Assembly: GCA_937899835.1 (NCBI GenBank)
Contig: CALCCE010000095.1
Location: 49,932-113,931 of the forward strand
DNA length: 64,000 nucleotides
From: an uncultured Flavobacteriales bacterium
Lineage (GTDB): Bacteria > Bacteroidota > Bacteroidia > Flavobacteriales_G > Salibacteraceae
Direction of reading: 5' to 3'
How positions within the stretch are numbered: the stretch's first letter is position 1; each line of letters opens with the position of its first letter. The translations under genes were made by a program, and so were the position numbers. Of this stretch, positions 36,357-46,055 are shown piece after piece. A model generated the notes under the pieces. That model saw only the letters and a program-made list of their open reading frames with translations, had not been told where the DNA came from and searched no databases.

Positions 36357-37670
36357 TTAAACCGCTACCGGAACCAGCAGCTCCGCCTTCATCACCCCAT
36401 CCCGATCCATTTGGGCAAGGTATACCGGTAGGACCTGATTGACCAAGGACTCGTCGTAGGGATACTTCACCTTCACATAATTGGAGGTGAAGCCGTGCAA
36501 ATAGCCGCCATGGTTTTCTGCTTCAAACAATACCGGAAAAGTGTTTCCAACTTGACTTTCATAGAAAGCCCTACGTTTCTTGTGCGACAGAATCTGCAAC
36601 ATCTTGGAGCGCTTTTGCCGATCGGCCATCGGCACCACATTTTGGTTGCGCAGCGCTACGGTGTTGGGGCGCTCCGAATATGTGAAGACATGCAAATAGG
36701 CAATGTCCAATTCGGTGAGGTAGTTGTAGGTTTTTTCAAATTCAGCTTCGGTTTCGCCAGGGTAGCCTACAATCACGTCCACGCCAATACAGGCGTGTGG
36801 CATCAAAGTTTTGATTTGCTGCACCCGGTTGGTATACAATTCCGTACGGTAGCGCCTGCGCATGCCTTCGAGAATGGTATCTGAGCCCGATTGTAGGGGA
36901 ATGTGAAAATGAGGTACAAAACGGCTGGACCGGCTCACAAAATCAATGATCGAATCGGAAAGTAAGTTGGGTTCGATGGAAGAAATTCGAAAACGCTCGA
37001 TGCCCTCCAACTGATCCAGCTCCTGTACCAAATCGAAGAAATTTTCGTCAGTACCCGCTCCGAAGTCGCCAATGTTTACACCCGTAAGCACCACTTCGCG
37101 CACCTCGGTACCGGCCAATTTTCGGGCTACCTTCATGGTTTCGGCTACCGATTCACTCCGGCTGCGGCCGCGGGCCAACGGAATGGTACAAAATGAGCAA
37201 AAGTAATCGCACCCATCCTGCACTTTAAGAAAAGAGCGGGTGCGGTCTCCGTAAGAAAATCCGGGAACAAAATCCCGCACCTCCTTGATGGCACCATAAA
37301 TGGCTTCGCCTGCCGGTTTCTTCTGCAACTCGCCCAAATGCTCCACCAAATTGAACTTTTCGTTGGCACCCAATACCAGGTCAACTCCCGGAATGGCCTT
37401 GATCTCTTCTGGTTTGAGTTGGGCATAGCACCCAACCACCACCACAAACGCGGCAGGATTGGTTTTTAAGGCTCGCCGAACAATGTTGCGGCACTTCTTA
37501 TCGGCGTTGTCAGTGACCGAACAGGTATTGATCACGTACAAATCTGCCACCTCGGTAAAATCCACTTTGGCAAAACCATCCTCTGCCAATTGTCGGGCAA
37601 GGGTAGAGGTTTCCGAAAAATTCAGTTTGCACCCTAAGGTGTAGAAGGCAGCTTTACGATACGGTTGCAT
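36357..37670 (-). CDS. mtaB: tRNA methylthiotransferase MtaB
   Basis: 437 residues. It adds a methylthio group to t6A37 in tRNA. The N-terminal domain carries the auxiliary cluster Cys14 (TLGCKLN), Cys50 (INTC) and Cys81 (VGCYAQ); the radical SAM motif is Cys154-x3-Cys158-x2-Cys161 (GCDYFCSFC). TLGCKLNFSET and the CX3CX2C context IPLARGRSRS fit MtaB rather than MiaB or RimO. A TRAM-like C-terminal end follows. It is a single gene with its own -7 box. Confidence 0.95.
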   Translation of the reverse strand: MQPYRKAAFYTLGCKLNFSETSTLARQLAEDGFAKVDFTEVADLYVINTCSVTDNADKKCRNIVRRALKTNPAAFVVVVGCYAQLKPEEIKAIPGVDLVLGANEKFNLVEHLGELQKKPAGEAIYGAIKEVRDFVPGFSYGDRTRSFLKVQDGCDYFCSFCTIPLARGRSRSESVAETMKVARKLAGTEVREVVLTGVNIGDFGAGTDENFFDLVQELDQLEGIERFRISSIEPNLLSDSIIDFVSRSSRFVPHFHIPLQSGSDTILEGMRRRYRTELYTNRVQQIKTLMPHACIGVDVIVGYPGETEAEFEKTYNYLTELDIAYLHVFTYSERPNTVALRNQNVVPMADRQKRSKMLQILSHKKRRAFYESQVGNTFPVLFEAENHGGYLHGFTSNYVKVKYPYDESLVNQVLPVYLAQMDRDGVMKAELLVPVAV

Positions 37671-37677
37671 GAAGCGG

Positions 37678-37685
37678 CAAAATTA
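37678..37685 (-). promoter_or_regulatory. -7 box TAATTTTG before mtaB
   Basis: Minus-strand TAATTTTG, 7 bases before the ATG at 37670, implying a very short leader. Confidence 0.4.
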
Positions 37686-37735
37686 GCACAAAATGAAGAA
37701 ACTACAGGCTTGCGAAGTCGTGCCGTTTACCCTGA

Positions 37736-38842
37736 TCAATCCCGAAAATCCAGGTAGCCGATTACCGGGTAATGGTCCGAAAGGTCTTTGCGAACCGTTC
37801 GAAAGCCGTGGGACTCCAATTGGTTAGAATGCAAAAGGTAATCGATGCGAAAAGAAGGGAGTGTCCCGTTGTAAGTATTTCCAAAACCTGCTCCCGATTC
37901 CATAAAAGCGTCTTGCAATTGGGAGGCAATGGTTTGGTAGGTATACGAGGTGGGCGTATCGTTAAAATCGCCACAAACCACTACCGGATAAGGACAAGCC
38001 TCGATGTGTTGGGCCAGCATTTCGGCTTGATGGGCACGTTTGACGTACGCCCGCTTCAAGGCTTTCACAATTTTAATGCCGCCCGCCCAGCGTTCATTGG
38101 CTTTGCTTTCCCCCAATTCGTTGAGGTATTGGTAGTCTTTGCGGCCCAGGTGAATGGAGGCCAGGTGAACATTGTAAACCCGAACCGTATCCTTACCGAT
38201 TTGCAAATCAGAAAAAATGCAAATGTTGTTGCCGCCATTTTCAAAGGGCACCTCTCCACGGGTGAGAATGGGATAGCGCGAAAAGGTAGCAATGCCAAAG
38301 TGGTGCTTGCCTTTCACCGTTGCCGTGAAACGGGTATGGATGTTGCGCGCATCTTGCAGCGAGAGCAAGGTATCGAGGGTATTGAAATAAAAGCGATCGC
38401 TGGAATGGAAAAACTCCTGAAAGCACATGATGTCTGGCTGCTCGTTGGCCAGGAAATCCAAAATTTGATTGCGTACTTCGGTGTTGTGCTTCCAGTTGTA
38501 AAGGTTGAACAACCTAACATTATAGGAGAGTACCTTAAAAGGTTGGTCAGCCGTAACCGGTCCGCTGCTTCCTCGAAACTGAATGGAGCGAAGCATGGGG
38601 TAACCCAAGAGCAAGATGGCCAGCAAAGGCAGCCAGAGCTTCCTGCGCTTGCGAAGGGTCCAATACACCAAAAAAAGACCGTTGGTCAATAAAATGAAAG
38701 GATAGGCCAAGCCAAAAAAGGCCAGGGGCCAAAAGTTGGCCGGACTCACATAAGTGGCCGACCACCCCAATAGCAAAGCAATTACCGCCAACCAGTTGAA
38801 CCACCAGAGGATTCGGGAAATAAAGGAGGGCTTTTTCTTCAC
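37736..38842 (-). CDS. Membrane-anchored endonuclease/exonuclease/phosphatase family protein
   Basis: 368 residues from a GTG at 38842. Three membrane helices occupy the first 100 residues. The EEP domain follows: LSYNVRLFN, CFQEFF (metal Glu), NVHLAS, VCGDFNDTPTSY (Asp and Asn) and LSDHYPVIG with the catalytic His. Members of this type act on phosphodiesters or phosphoinositides outside the cytoplasm. It is the last gene of the operon that starts at 42692, 14 bases after the rhomboid gene, a neighbourhood often seen in this phylum. Confidence 0.9.
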   Translation of the reverse strand: MKKKPSFISRILWWFNWLAVIALLLGWSATYVSPANFWPLAFFGLAYPFILLTNGLFLVYWTLRKRRKLWLPLLAILLLGYPMLRSIQFRGSSGPVTADQPFKVLSYNVRLFNLYNWKHNTEVRNQILDFLANEQPDIMCFQEFFHSSDRFYFNTLDTLLSLQDARNIHTRFTATVKGKHHFGIATFSRYPILTRGEVPFENGGNNICIFSDLQIGKDTVRVYNVHLASIHLGRKDYQYLNELGESKANERWAGGIKIVKALKRAYVKRAHQAEMLAQHIEACPYPVVVCGDFNDTPTSYTYQTIASQLQDAFMESGAGFGNTYNGTLPSFRIDYLLHSNQLESHGFRTVRKDLSDHYPVIGYLDFRD

Positions 38843-38856
38843 GGTTTCGGATGGGG

Positions 38857-39786
38857 TTAATCCGATTCTTTGCTCACCTTAAACAAAAACTCTTTTTCCG
38901 CTTTCGTGAGGCTGTCATACCCCGACTTGGAAATTTTGTCGAGAATGGCATCGATTTTTCGTTGCCGATCGTTGCCATTGTCCTGAACAGGCACGTTCTT
39001 TTTATTCGATTTTGCTGCCCCTTTGCGGGATTTCGCTGCGCTTTTCTTGCGGTGGGCTACCCGCATGTTGCTTTTGGGCTTCAGCAAAGCTGCAAGAAGA
39101 TCGACTACATACAGCGGATAGCGCCCCAAGTCGTTTCCCAACTGCCGTTGGCGGATGAAGTAGTAACCCATGAATGCCCCTCCAAGGTGGGCGATTTTGC
39201 CACCCGTATTGCTCCACAGATCGAGCAAGGAGGAAATGACGATCAACACCAACACCAGGTATTTCAACCGAACATTACCAATAATGAACAACCGGAGCGT
39301 ATACTCGGGAGTGAGCGTGGCAGCAGCTGCCATAATGCCAGTTACGGCACCCGAAGCACCAATCAAAGTAGCTTGGGCAGAGAAATAGGGAATTCCTGCC
39401 AATACCCCCAGATTCTCTACTAAAATGTAGGCCCAGCCACCCACCAAGCCAGACAGCAGATACACAGCCAAAACCGTTCGCGAGCCGACAAAGTCTTCGA
39501 GAATTCGCCCGAAAAAATACAGGTAGATCATGTTCCACAAGATGTGCCCAAAGCTCAAGTGGGTAAACATGTAGGTGATGTGCGTCCAGAAAAACAGCAG
39601 TGCGTCCAACAAATTCGCCGGAAGGCCTACGTATTTCCGCAGGGTACCCTCCATGGTGGTGGGGTCATACAGCGCCAACAGATTGAAAAACACGAACGCA
39701 ATGATGTTGATCACCAGTAATCTGCTGATCATATGCCCGCCACGGGCAAACAAGCGTTTTAAGTCTTCAATGATGAAATTGGCCAT
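38857..39786 (-). CDS. Rhomboid family intramembrane serine protease
   Basis: 309 residues, about six membrane helices. Oxyanion residues lie in HLSFGHILWN (His81, Asn85), the catalytic Ser145 in LIGASGAVTG and the catalytic His200 in GGKIAHLGGA. After residue 215 comes a basic cytoplasmic tail with KKSAAKSRKGAAKSNKK, absent from the tandem copy. It starts 1 base after the stop of the preceding rhomboid gene. Substrates are unknown. Confidence 0.93.
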   Translation of the reverse strand: MANFIIEDLKRLFARGGHMISRLLVINIIAFVFFNLLALYDPTTMEGTLRKYVGLPANLLDALLFFWTHITYMFTHLSFGHILWNMIYLYFFGRILEDFVGSRTVLAVYLLSGLVGGWAYILVENLGVLAGIPYFSAQATLIGASGAVTGIMAAAATLTPEYTLRLFIIGNVRLKYLVLVLIVISSLLDLWSNTGGKIAHLGGAFMGYYFIRQRQLGNDLGRYPLYVVDLLAALLKPKSNMRVAHRKKSAAKSRKGAAKSNKKNVPVQDNGNDRQRKIDAILDKISKSGYDSLTKAEKEFLFKVSKESD

Positions 39787-39787
39787 T

Positions 39788-40501
39788 TCAGTAGAATCGC
39801 GATCGGTCCTGTTTCCAGAGTTTCAACAACAAATATCCTATACCCATACCACTTAGGTGCACAAAGTGAGCAACATTGTCGTTAGGATTGTTTTGGATGG
39901 AAGAGAAAAGTGCAAAAATTCCCAGGCCAAGTACCAGGTATTTGGCTTTGATCGGAATGGCAAAGTAGAGGTAAATGAGGGTGTTAGGGAATAACAGCCC
40001 AAAGGCCATCAATATTCCATAGACCGCACCTGAAGCACCAAGCATGATAGAGCCGTAAATCCTACCAACGTCTTTAACTACGTCCGTAGGAACCATAGAT
40101 TCTGCGGTAATCCAAAATTCTCCGGTCATAGAATAGATTTGAAAGCCTTGTACCACCAGTTGTAAGGTTGCCGCTCCCACTCCAGTAAGCATGTAATAGG
40201 TCAAAAAGCGTTTCGATCCCCAAATGTTTTCCAAAGTGACCCCAAAGAAGAACAAGCCCAGCATGTTGCCAAACAAGTGGGTGAGCCCGGAGTGCATAAA
40301 CATGCTGGTCACCAATTGGAAGGGGTAAAAATCTTCGTTCGAAAAATAGTGCAGGCTCAGCAACGACCTCCAGGTGGTGCCTCCACCGGGCAATGGTTCT
40401 GCCAAAAGATTTTCCAGCACAAACATCCCAATATTGATAATCAGGAGGTTCTTCACCACCGGGGTGAGGTTCATAAATCCTGCTTGCCGGTATCCATTCA
40501 T
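39788..40501 (-). CDS. Rhomboid family intramembrane serine protease (tandem copy)
   Basis: 237 residues, six helices. His75 and Asn79 (HLFGN), Ser157 (LGASGAVYG) and His215 (VAHFVHLSGMG) complete the active site. The loop between helices 3 and 4 is longer than in the neighbour. It begins 3 bases after mutL, so the mutL-rhomboid-rhomboid order is one transcript. The two copies differ widely in sequence and are not a recent duplication. Confidence 0.93.
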   Translation of the reverse strand: MNGYRQAGFMNLTPVVKNLLIINIGMFVLENLLAEPLPGGGTTWRSLLSLHYFSNEDFYPFQLVTSMFMHSGLTHLFGNMLGLFFFGVTLENIWGSKRFLTYYMLTGVGAATLQLVVQGFQIYSMTGEFWITAESMVPTDVVKDVGRIYGSIMLGASGAVYGILMAFGLLFPNTLIYLYFAIPIKAKYLVLGLGIFALFSSIQNNPNDNVAHFVHLSGMGIGYLLLKLWKQDRSRFY

Positions 40502-40504
40502 AAT

Positions 40505-42373
40505 TTACTCAAATCTTTTTTCCAATTCGTCCAGCGTCAAGGTGATGAGCGTAGGGCTCCCACTTGGGCTGGAATAGGGCATTTCACATGCAAACAGGTT
40601 GTCGATCAAGGCTTGCATTTCGCTGGGTTCGAGCAACTGACCTGGCCGGATGGAAGCCTGCCGTGCCAGGGAACGCGCTAAGTTTTCCCGCCTCTCCAGC
40701 TTGAGGTCGCTTTGATGATTTTTGTAATGTTCCAACAATCCTTCTAACAATGGGCGCGGTTCCTGCTCGGTCAAATCGGCAGGAACTCCCTGTAAAATGA
40801 ATGAATTTTTACCAAACGACCGCAAGTCGAAGCCCATTGAACCAATATCTTCCAACAATTCGGTCACCAGTAAGGCATCGGTGGTCGAAAATTCAAGGTT
40901 TTGCGGAAACAACAATTGTTGGCACGCACCGCTGCCTTGTTGCAGGGCTTTCAAATAGTGTTCAAACAAAATCCGTTCGTGGGCCTTTTGCTGATCGATG
41001 AGCATCATGCCCGATTTCAGCGAGGTTACCAAATAACGTTGGTGCAGCTGGAAAGCCGCTTGCCGCGAAGTGTCTGGTGTTTCTTTGCTACCGGTTTCCG
41101 CAGGAGGAAAAGCCATGCCAGTAGTGGGCAGATCGGGCGTGTTGGACGAAGGAGCAACCACCGTATCGTGATCGAAAAGCTTTTCCCAGTGCTTGATGTT
41201 GCGTTGCTCCAAGGGATTTTTGGGCGGCATCGTAGGCATGTAGCCCGTATTTTTTTCAGCCGTCCGAAATGGGTTGTAGTTGGGGTCTACCTTGATTTCA
41301 GGCGCTTTGATGGCTTGCCCTGGGCGGGGAGGAGGAACGTTGTCGAAACTGCTCTCCCGCTCAAAATCGAGGGAAGGTGCAATGTTGTATTTGCCCAGCG
41401 ACCGTTTCACTGCCGACCGTATGATGGCGTAAATCGCCTTTTCATCCTCAAACTTAATCTCCGTTTTCGTGGGATGAATGTTGATGTCGATGCCTTTCGG
41501 GTCGAGTTCCAACAACAAGAAATACGAAGGATGATGCCCTTTGGGAATCAAGTCTTCAAAAGCCTGCTGTATGGCGTGGTGCAAAAAATGACTCTTGATG
41601 AAGCGTTGGTTGACGAAGAAAAACTGTTCTCCGCGGGTTTTTTTGGCCCACTCGGGTTTGCCCACAAACCCGTTGATGGTCACAATGTTGGTGGTTTCCT
41701 CCACCGGCACCAGGTTTTGGTTGTGCTTCTTGCCAAAAATGCCCACAATGCGCTGCCGAAAACTGCCTTTGGGCAAATGAAACACCTCATTGCCGTTGTG
41801 ATGCATCGAAAAAGTGATCTCGGGGTTGGGCAGCGCCACCCGCTGAAATTCGTCGATGATGTGGCGGGTTTCCACCGGGTCCGACTTTAAGAATTTCCGT
41901 CGGGCGGGAATGTTGAAAAACAAGTTTTTGACCTGAATGGTGGTTCCCGGTGCCATTGAAACGGGTTCCTGGCTCACCACTTTAGAAGCTTCTACCCGCA
42001 GGTGAGAGCCCAGGTCATTTTCTACCGGCCGGCTTTTGAGGTCCATCTGTGCAATAGCGGCAATCGAAGCCATCGCTTCCCCACGAAAACCCATGGTGCG
42101 AATGCCAAACAGATCGGTCGCCTCCCGAATTTTGGAGGTAGCATGCCGTTCCAGGCTCAGCCGTGCATCGGTTTCAGACATGCCACAACCGTTGTCGGTC
42201 ACCTGTACCAAGGTTTTGCCCGAATCTTTGACCACCAGGTGCACCTCATTGGCCCCTGCATCTACAGAGTTTTCTACCAGCTCTTTTACAACGGATGCCG
42301 GTCGTTGAATTACTTCTCCGGCGGCAATTTGGTTGGCAACCGAGTCGGGAAGGAGTTGAATGATGTCGGGCAT
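40505..42373 (-). CDS. mutL: DNA mismatch repair protein MutL
   Basis: 622 residues. The N-terminal GHKL ATPase is canonical: ELVENSVDAGA, DNGCGM, RHATSKI and GFRGEAMASIAA. The C-terminal dimerisation domain has DQQKAHERILFE where endonuclease-type MutL has DQHA-x2-E-x4-E, and SPSGSPT where the CPHGRP metal motif is expected. It therefore lacks His, Cys and Arg of the classic nicking site, as is common in this phylum. It is the second gene of the five-gene operon. Confidence 0.95.
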   Translation of the reverse strand: MPDIIQLLPDSVANQIAAGEVIQRPASVVKELVENSVDAGANEVHLVVKDSGKTLVQVTDNGCGMSETDARLSLERHATSKIREATDLFGIRTMGFRGEAMASIAAIAQMDLKSRPVENDLGSHLRVEASKVVSQEPVSMAPGTTIQVKNLFFNIPARRKFLKSDPVETRHIIDEFQRVALPNPEITFSMHHNGNEVFHLPKGSFRQRIVGIFGKKHNQNLVPVEETTNIVTINGFVGKPEWAKKTRGEQFFFVNQRFIKSHFLHHAIQQAFEDLIPKGHHPSYFLLLELDPKGIDINIHPTKTEIKFEDEKAIYAIIRSAVKRSLGKYNIAPSLDFERESSFDNVPPPRPGQAIKAPEIKVDPNYNPFRTAEKNTGYMPTMPPKNPLEQRNIKHWEKLFDHDTVVAPSSNTPDLPTTGMAFPPAETGSKETPDTSRQAAFQLHQRYLVTSLKSGMMLIDQQKAHERILFEHYLKALQQGSGACQQLLFPQNLEFSTTDALLVTELLEDIGSMGFDLRSFGKNSFILQGVPADLTEQEPRPLLEGLLEHYKNHQSDLKLERRENLARSLARQASIRPGQLLEPSEMQALIDNLFACEMPYSSPSGSPTLITLTLDELEKRFE

Positions 42374-42398
42374 TGGTGGTCTTTCCGGGGGCGCAGGG

Positions 42399-42692
42399 TT
42401 AGAGGTATAAAAAGGCGTAAATAGCGAGGGCCAGCAAGCCGGCGATCGCTAATACCCGATAGTTGATGCTTTGCAACTGGCGGTCTTTTTCACGGGCCAT
42501 TTCACTGTGTATCCTACTGCGCAGGCGTTGTTCTTGTGGCAATGAAGGGTCTTTCTCCGCTGCCACCTCTGCCTCAATGCGTTCGATTCGAGCTTGAAGC
42601 TCTTCCTTGTCCGCATCGTAATACATAGGACGATAATTGAACTGCCGCGGTTTGGGCATCCGAAAAAACGAGGTAAATCCGATTTTGTACAT
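42399..42692 (-). CDS. Small single-pass membrane protein before mutL
   Basis: 97 residues. A polar N-terminal half with PKPRQFNYRPMYYDADKEEL, a charged coiled coil, and one C-terminal membrane helix (VLAIAGLLALAIYAFLYL). Proteins with this PRQFxYxPxYYD signature are widespread in Bacteroidetes and remain without function. Head of the operon with mutL 25 bases downstream. Confidence 0.8.
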   Translation of the reverse strand: MYKIGFTSFFRMPKPRQFNYRPMYYDADKEELQARIERIEAEVAAEKDPSLPQEQRLRSRIHSEMAREKDRQLQSINYRVLAIAGLLALAIYAFLYL

Positions 42693-42708
42693 GGCGTTGC
42701 TAGAATTA

Positions 42709-42716
42709 CAAAAATA
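42709..42716 (-). promoter_or_regulatory. -7 box TATTTTTG before the mutL operon
   Basis: Minus-strand TATTTTTG, 16 bases before the ATG at 42692. It should drive all five genes down to 37736. Confidence 0.45.
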
Positions 42717-42936
42717 CTACTTTCCTATTTCCCATTCGGTGTTTCTGCTTTCGCGTTTTCCAAGCACAATGAACATTGCAATTGTTGAAAATTCAGCCGG
42801 TGGCCAACCCAAGGCTCTGGGGCATTGGGTAATTTTAGCCATCAATGAATATTACACCCTCTGGATTTTCGTTGTATATCAATAACCGTACTATTCTTTT
42901 ACGAAAGACGGATCGGAGGCCCAAAAATTGTTGTGT

Positions 42937-45900
42937 ATGCACCGACTTTCGCTTGCCTGTTTCAGTTTACTCTTTATTGGCGTAATGTGTGGAGGATCTT
43001 CCGGTCCTGATACGGCAGACACCGCTGGTGCTGTGCCGGTAATAGACTCACTACCGGCCTCCCAATCCGATTATCCATATACAGTATCCAATCCACTCTG
43101 GGTAGATTCGGTAATGGCCAGCCTCACGCCCGAGCAACGCATTGGTCAGTTGTTTATGGTGGCCGCCTATTCCAACCGGGGAGAAGCCCACCAAGCCGCC
43201 ATCACCCGTTTGGTAGAGCAGCAAGGCATTGGCGGTCTCATCTTTTTTCAAGGTGGCCCCTTGCGGCAAGCACGTCAAACCAATCACTACCAAAGCAAAG
43301 CCAAAGTGCCCCTGCTCATTGCCATGGACGCCGAGTGGGGCCTGGCCATGCGCCTGGACAGTACCGTGCGCTACCCCCGCCAAATGACCTTGGGCGCCAT
43401 TCGAGACAACAACCTCATTTACAACATGGGAGCCGACATTGCCGAGCAATGCCGCCGGTTGGGGGTACATGTCAATTTTGCTCCGGTAGTCGATGTCAAC
43501 AACAACCCACAAAATCCGGTGATCAATACCCGGAGCTTTGGGGAAGACAAGCAAAACGTAGCCCGCAAAGGCATTGCCTACATGAAAGGCCTGCAAGACA
43601 ATGGCGTGATGGCCAACGCCAAACACTTTCCTGGCCATGGAGATACCGACAGCGATTCCCACAAAACCCTTCCGGTCATCCGTCATCCGCAAAACCGACT
43701 AAGGGCATTGGAATTGTATCCGTTTCGCCAACTGATCAACGAAGGCCTGGGCAGCATGATGGTGGCCCACCTCTACATTCCGGCCCTCGATTCTACCCCC
43801 AACATGGCCTCTACCTTATCGGCACCGATTGTGACCGATTTGTTGCGGGACGAAATGGGTTTCAAAGGCCTGATTTTCACCGATGCCCTCAACATGAAAG
43901 GCGTGAGTAGCTTTTACAAGCCCGGCGAGGTAGACCTCAAAGCCCTTTTGGCGGGCAACGATGTTTTGCTGTTTGCGCAAGATGTGCCAGTAGCCATTGA
44001 CCTGATTCAAAAAGCCATTGCCGCAGGACAAATAACTCAAGAAGAAATCGACCGTCGGTGCAAAAAGATCATTGCGGCAAAGCAATGGGCAGGATTAGAC
44101 CAGTACCAACCCGTTGCTACGGAAAACCTGCACCAAGACTTGAACGATCCGAAATATGAGGTGACCCTGCGTAAGTTGGTACAGTCTTCGCTAACGGTGG
44201 TCAAGAATCAGGATTCGCTGCTGCCGATCAAAGACCTCGATTCGTTGCGCATTGCTTCGGTGGTGGTGAACGGGAAAGCCAACAACGCTTTTCAGAAAAC
44301 CCTTTCCAAATATGCTTCCGTCACCCATTTTCAGAGCAGCAAACAACCGGATGAAAAGCAACGGAAGGCCCTGCTGGCCGAGTTGAAAAAATTCGATCTG
44401 GTGATTTGTGGCGTAAATGTGGCCAGTTCCTATGCTCGAAAAAACTACGGCCTCAACAGCAACCTCATCACCCTGGTAGATTCCATTTGTCAATTGCCGA
44501 AAGTGGTGGTTGATGTTTTCGGATCGCCCTATTCGCTGTCTAAATTCAAGCAATTGGAAGCGGCCCATGCGGTGGTGGTGAGCCACAAATACAACAGCAT
44601 GGCGCAAGACTATTCGGCCCAGATGTTGTTTGGCGCGAGCCGGGCCACCGGGCAGCTGCCCGTAGGAGCCAATGCCATGTTCTACCTTGGATTGGGCTTG
44701 GAAACCGCCTCCTTGGGCCGTTTTGAATACACCATTCCCGAAGCCGTAGGACTTAACCGCGATGATTTGGCAGGTATTGAGAAGCTTGTGAACAACGGCA
44801 TTACCGAAAGGGCGTATCCGGGTTGTCAAGTGCTGGTGGCCAAAGAGGGCAAGGTGATCTACAACCGTGCATTCGGACACCACACCTACGAGAAAAACCG
44901 CGAGGTACAAACCGATGACATCTACGATCTGGCATCCATCACCAAAATTGCCGGCACCTTGCCCGCAGTGATGCGACTGGTTGACGAAAAGAAGGTAGAC
45001 CTCGATTACAATTTGTGTGACTACCTGCCGGAGTTGGTCGACAGCAACGACCGGTACAGCAACATGAACCTTCGGGAGATGCTGGCCCACCAGGCAGGGC
45101 TCGTTTCCTGGATTCCATTTTTTTACCAAACCATGGTGCGTGGCGTGCCCCGCTACGACATCTACAGTTTGGCCCAATCGGAAACCTATCCGCACCGGGT
45201 AGCCGAAAACCTCTACATCCACAAAAGCTATCCAGATAGCATGATGACGCGTATTCTGGATACCAAGTTGCGGGCACAGCACGACTATAAATACAGCGAT
45301 CTGGGTTACTATTTTTTCATGCGTATTGTGGAGCGGATAACCGGGAGCAAACTGGAAGACTTTGCTGCCGAAGAATTTTACCGTCCGTTGGGAATGAGCA
45401 CGACTGGCTATTTACCCCGGGCGCGATTTGAGCTGGATCGGATTACACCCACCGAATACGACATGGTGTTTCGCAAGCAATTGGTCCATGGTGATGTACA
45501 CGATCCGGGAGCGGCCATGATGGGAGGCGTTGGCGGTCACGCCGGTTTGTTTTCCAATGCCAACGACCTGGCCAAGCTCATGCAGATGTACATGCAGGGA
45601 GGTACCTACGGAGGCAGGCGGTACCTCAGTGCGAATACCCTCACCGATTTTGTGCGTTGCCAGTTTTGCGAAGACGACAACCGCCGTGGAGCTGGTTTCG
45701 ACAAACCCGTTAGGGGCGAAGGCGGGCCCACTTGCCACTGCGTGAGCTACGATAGCTTTGGTCACAGTGGATTCACTGGTACCCTCACCTGGGCCGATCC
45801 TGAAGAAGAGGTGGTCTACGTTTTCCTTTCCAATCGGGTGTATCCGGATGCGGGGAATAAAAAATTGGTTAGCATGAGCATCCGCACCAAGGTGCAGGAA

Positions 45901-45978
45901 GTGATCTACGATGCGGTCGCTTCGGGCAAGGAGCGCCAAAACCTTGGCTTAAACATTGAATTGTCGGCTGATCGCTAA
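42937..45978 (+). CDS. GH3 glycosidase fused to a beta-lactamase-type serine hydrolase, lipoprotein
   Basis: 1013 residues from the ATG at 42937; TTG codons at 42928 and 42931 are in frame but would lengthen the leader. The leader ends IGVMC, a likely lipobox. The first half is family 3 glycoside hydrolase of the NagZ type: KHFPGHGDTDSDSH (229-242) and the nucleophile Asp316 in TDALNMKG. The second half is a class C beta-lactamase/esterase-like domain with Ser667-x-x-Lys670 (SITK), YSD near 787 and HSGFTG near 943. The fusion is known in Bacteroidetes and probably acts on muropeptides or glycans at the outer membrane. Confidence 0.92.
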   Translation: MHRLSLACFSLLFIGVMCGGSSGPDTADTAGAVPVIDSLPASQSDYPYTVSNPLWVDSVMASLTPEQRIGQLFMVAAYSNRGEAHQAAITRLVEQQGIGGLIFFQGGPLRQARQTNHYQSKAKVPLLIAMDAEWGLAMRLDSTVRYPRQMTLGAIRDNNLIYNMGADIAEQCRRLGVHVNFAPVVDVNNNPQNPVINTRSFGEDKQNVARKGIAYMKGLQDNGVMANAKHFPGHGDTDSDSHKTLPVIRHPQNRLRALELYPFRQLINEGLGSMMVAHLYIPALDSTPNMASTLSAPIVTDLLRDEMGFKGLIFTDALNMKGVSSFYKPGEVDLKALLAGNDVLLFAQDVPVAIDLIQKAIAAGQITQEEIDRRCKKIIAAKQWAGLDQYQPVATENLHQDLNDPKYEVTLRKLVQSSLTVVKNQDSLLPIKDLDSLRIASVVVNGKANNAFQKTLSKYASVTHFQSSKQPDEKQRKALLAELKKFDLVICGVNVASSYARKNYGLNSNLITLVDSICQLPKVVVDVFGSPYSLSKFKQLEAAHAVVVSHKYNSMAQDYSAQMLFGASRATGQLPVGANAMFYLGLGLETASLGRFEYTIPEAVGLNRDDLAGIEKLVNNGITERAYPGCQVLVAKEGKVIYNRAFGHHTYEKNREVQTDDIYDLASITKIAGTLPAVMRLVDEKKVDLDYNLCDYLPELVDSNDRYSNMNLREMLAHQAGLVSWIPFFYQTMVRGVPRYDIYSLAQSETYPHRVAENLYIHKSYPDSMMTRILDTKLRAQHDYKYSDLGYYFFMRIVERITGSKLEDFAAEEFYRPLGMSTTGYLPRARFELDRITPTEYDMVFRKQLVHGDVHDPGAAMMGGVGGHAGLFSNANDLAKLMQMYMQGGTYGGRRYLSANTLTDFVRCQFCEDDNRRGAGFDKPVRGEGGPTCHCVSYDSFGHSGFTGTLTWADPEEEVVYVFLSNRVYPDAGNKKLVSMSIRTKVQEVIYDAVASGKERQNLGLNIELSADR

Positions 45979-46003
45979 ATCCACATTTCTTATTTGCTTA
46001 CTC

Positions 46004-46034
46004 TTGTCGGGGCAGATTGCCACAAGTATCTTTG
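46004..46034 (+). promoter_or_regulatory. Promoter of bshA, TTG-N20-TATCTTTG
   Basis: TTG at 46004-46006, 20-base spacer and TATCTTTG at 46027-46034, then 21 bases to the ATG at 46056. The box lies inside an in-frame extension that would begin with a TTG at 46017 and thus supports the ATG. Confidence 0.6.
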
Positions 46035-46055
46035 GAGCAACCCCTACACATCGGC

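Noticed and set aside
44191..45282. A 363-residue minus-strand frame inside the GH3-serine hydrolase gene
   Set aside because: Shadow of a gene with complete catalytic motifs on the other strand.
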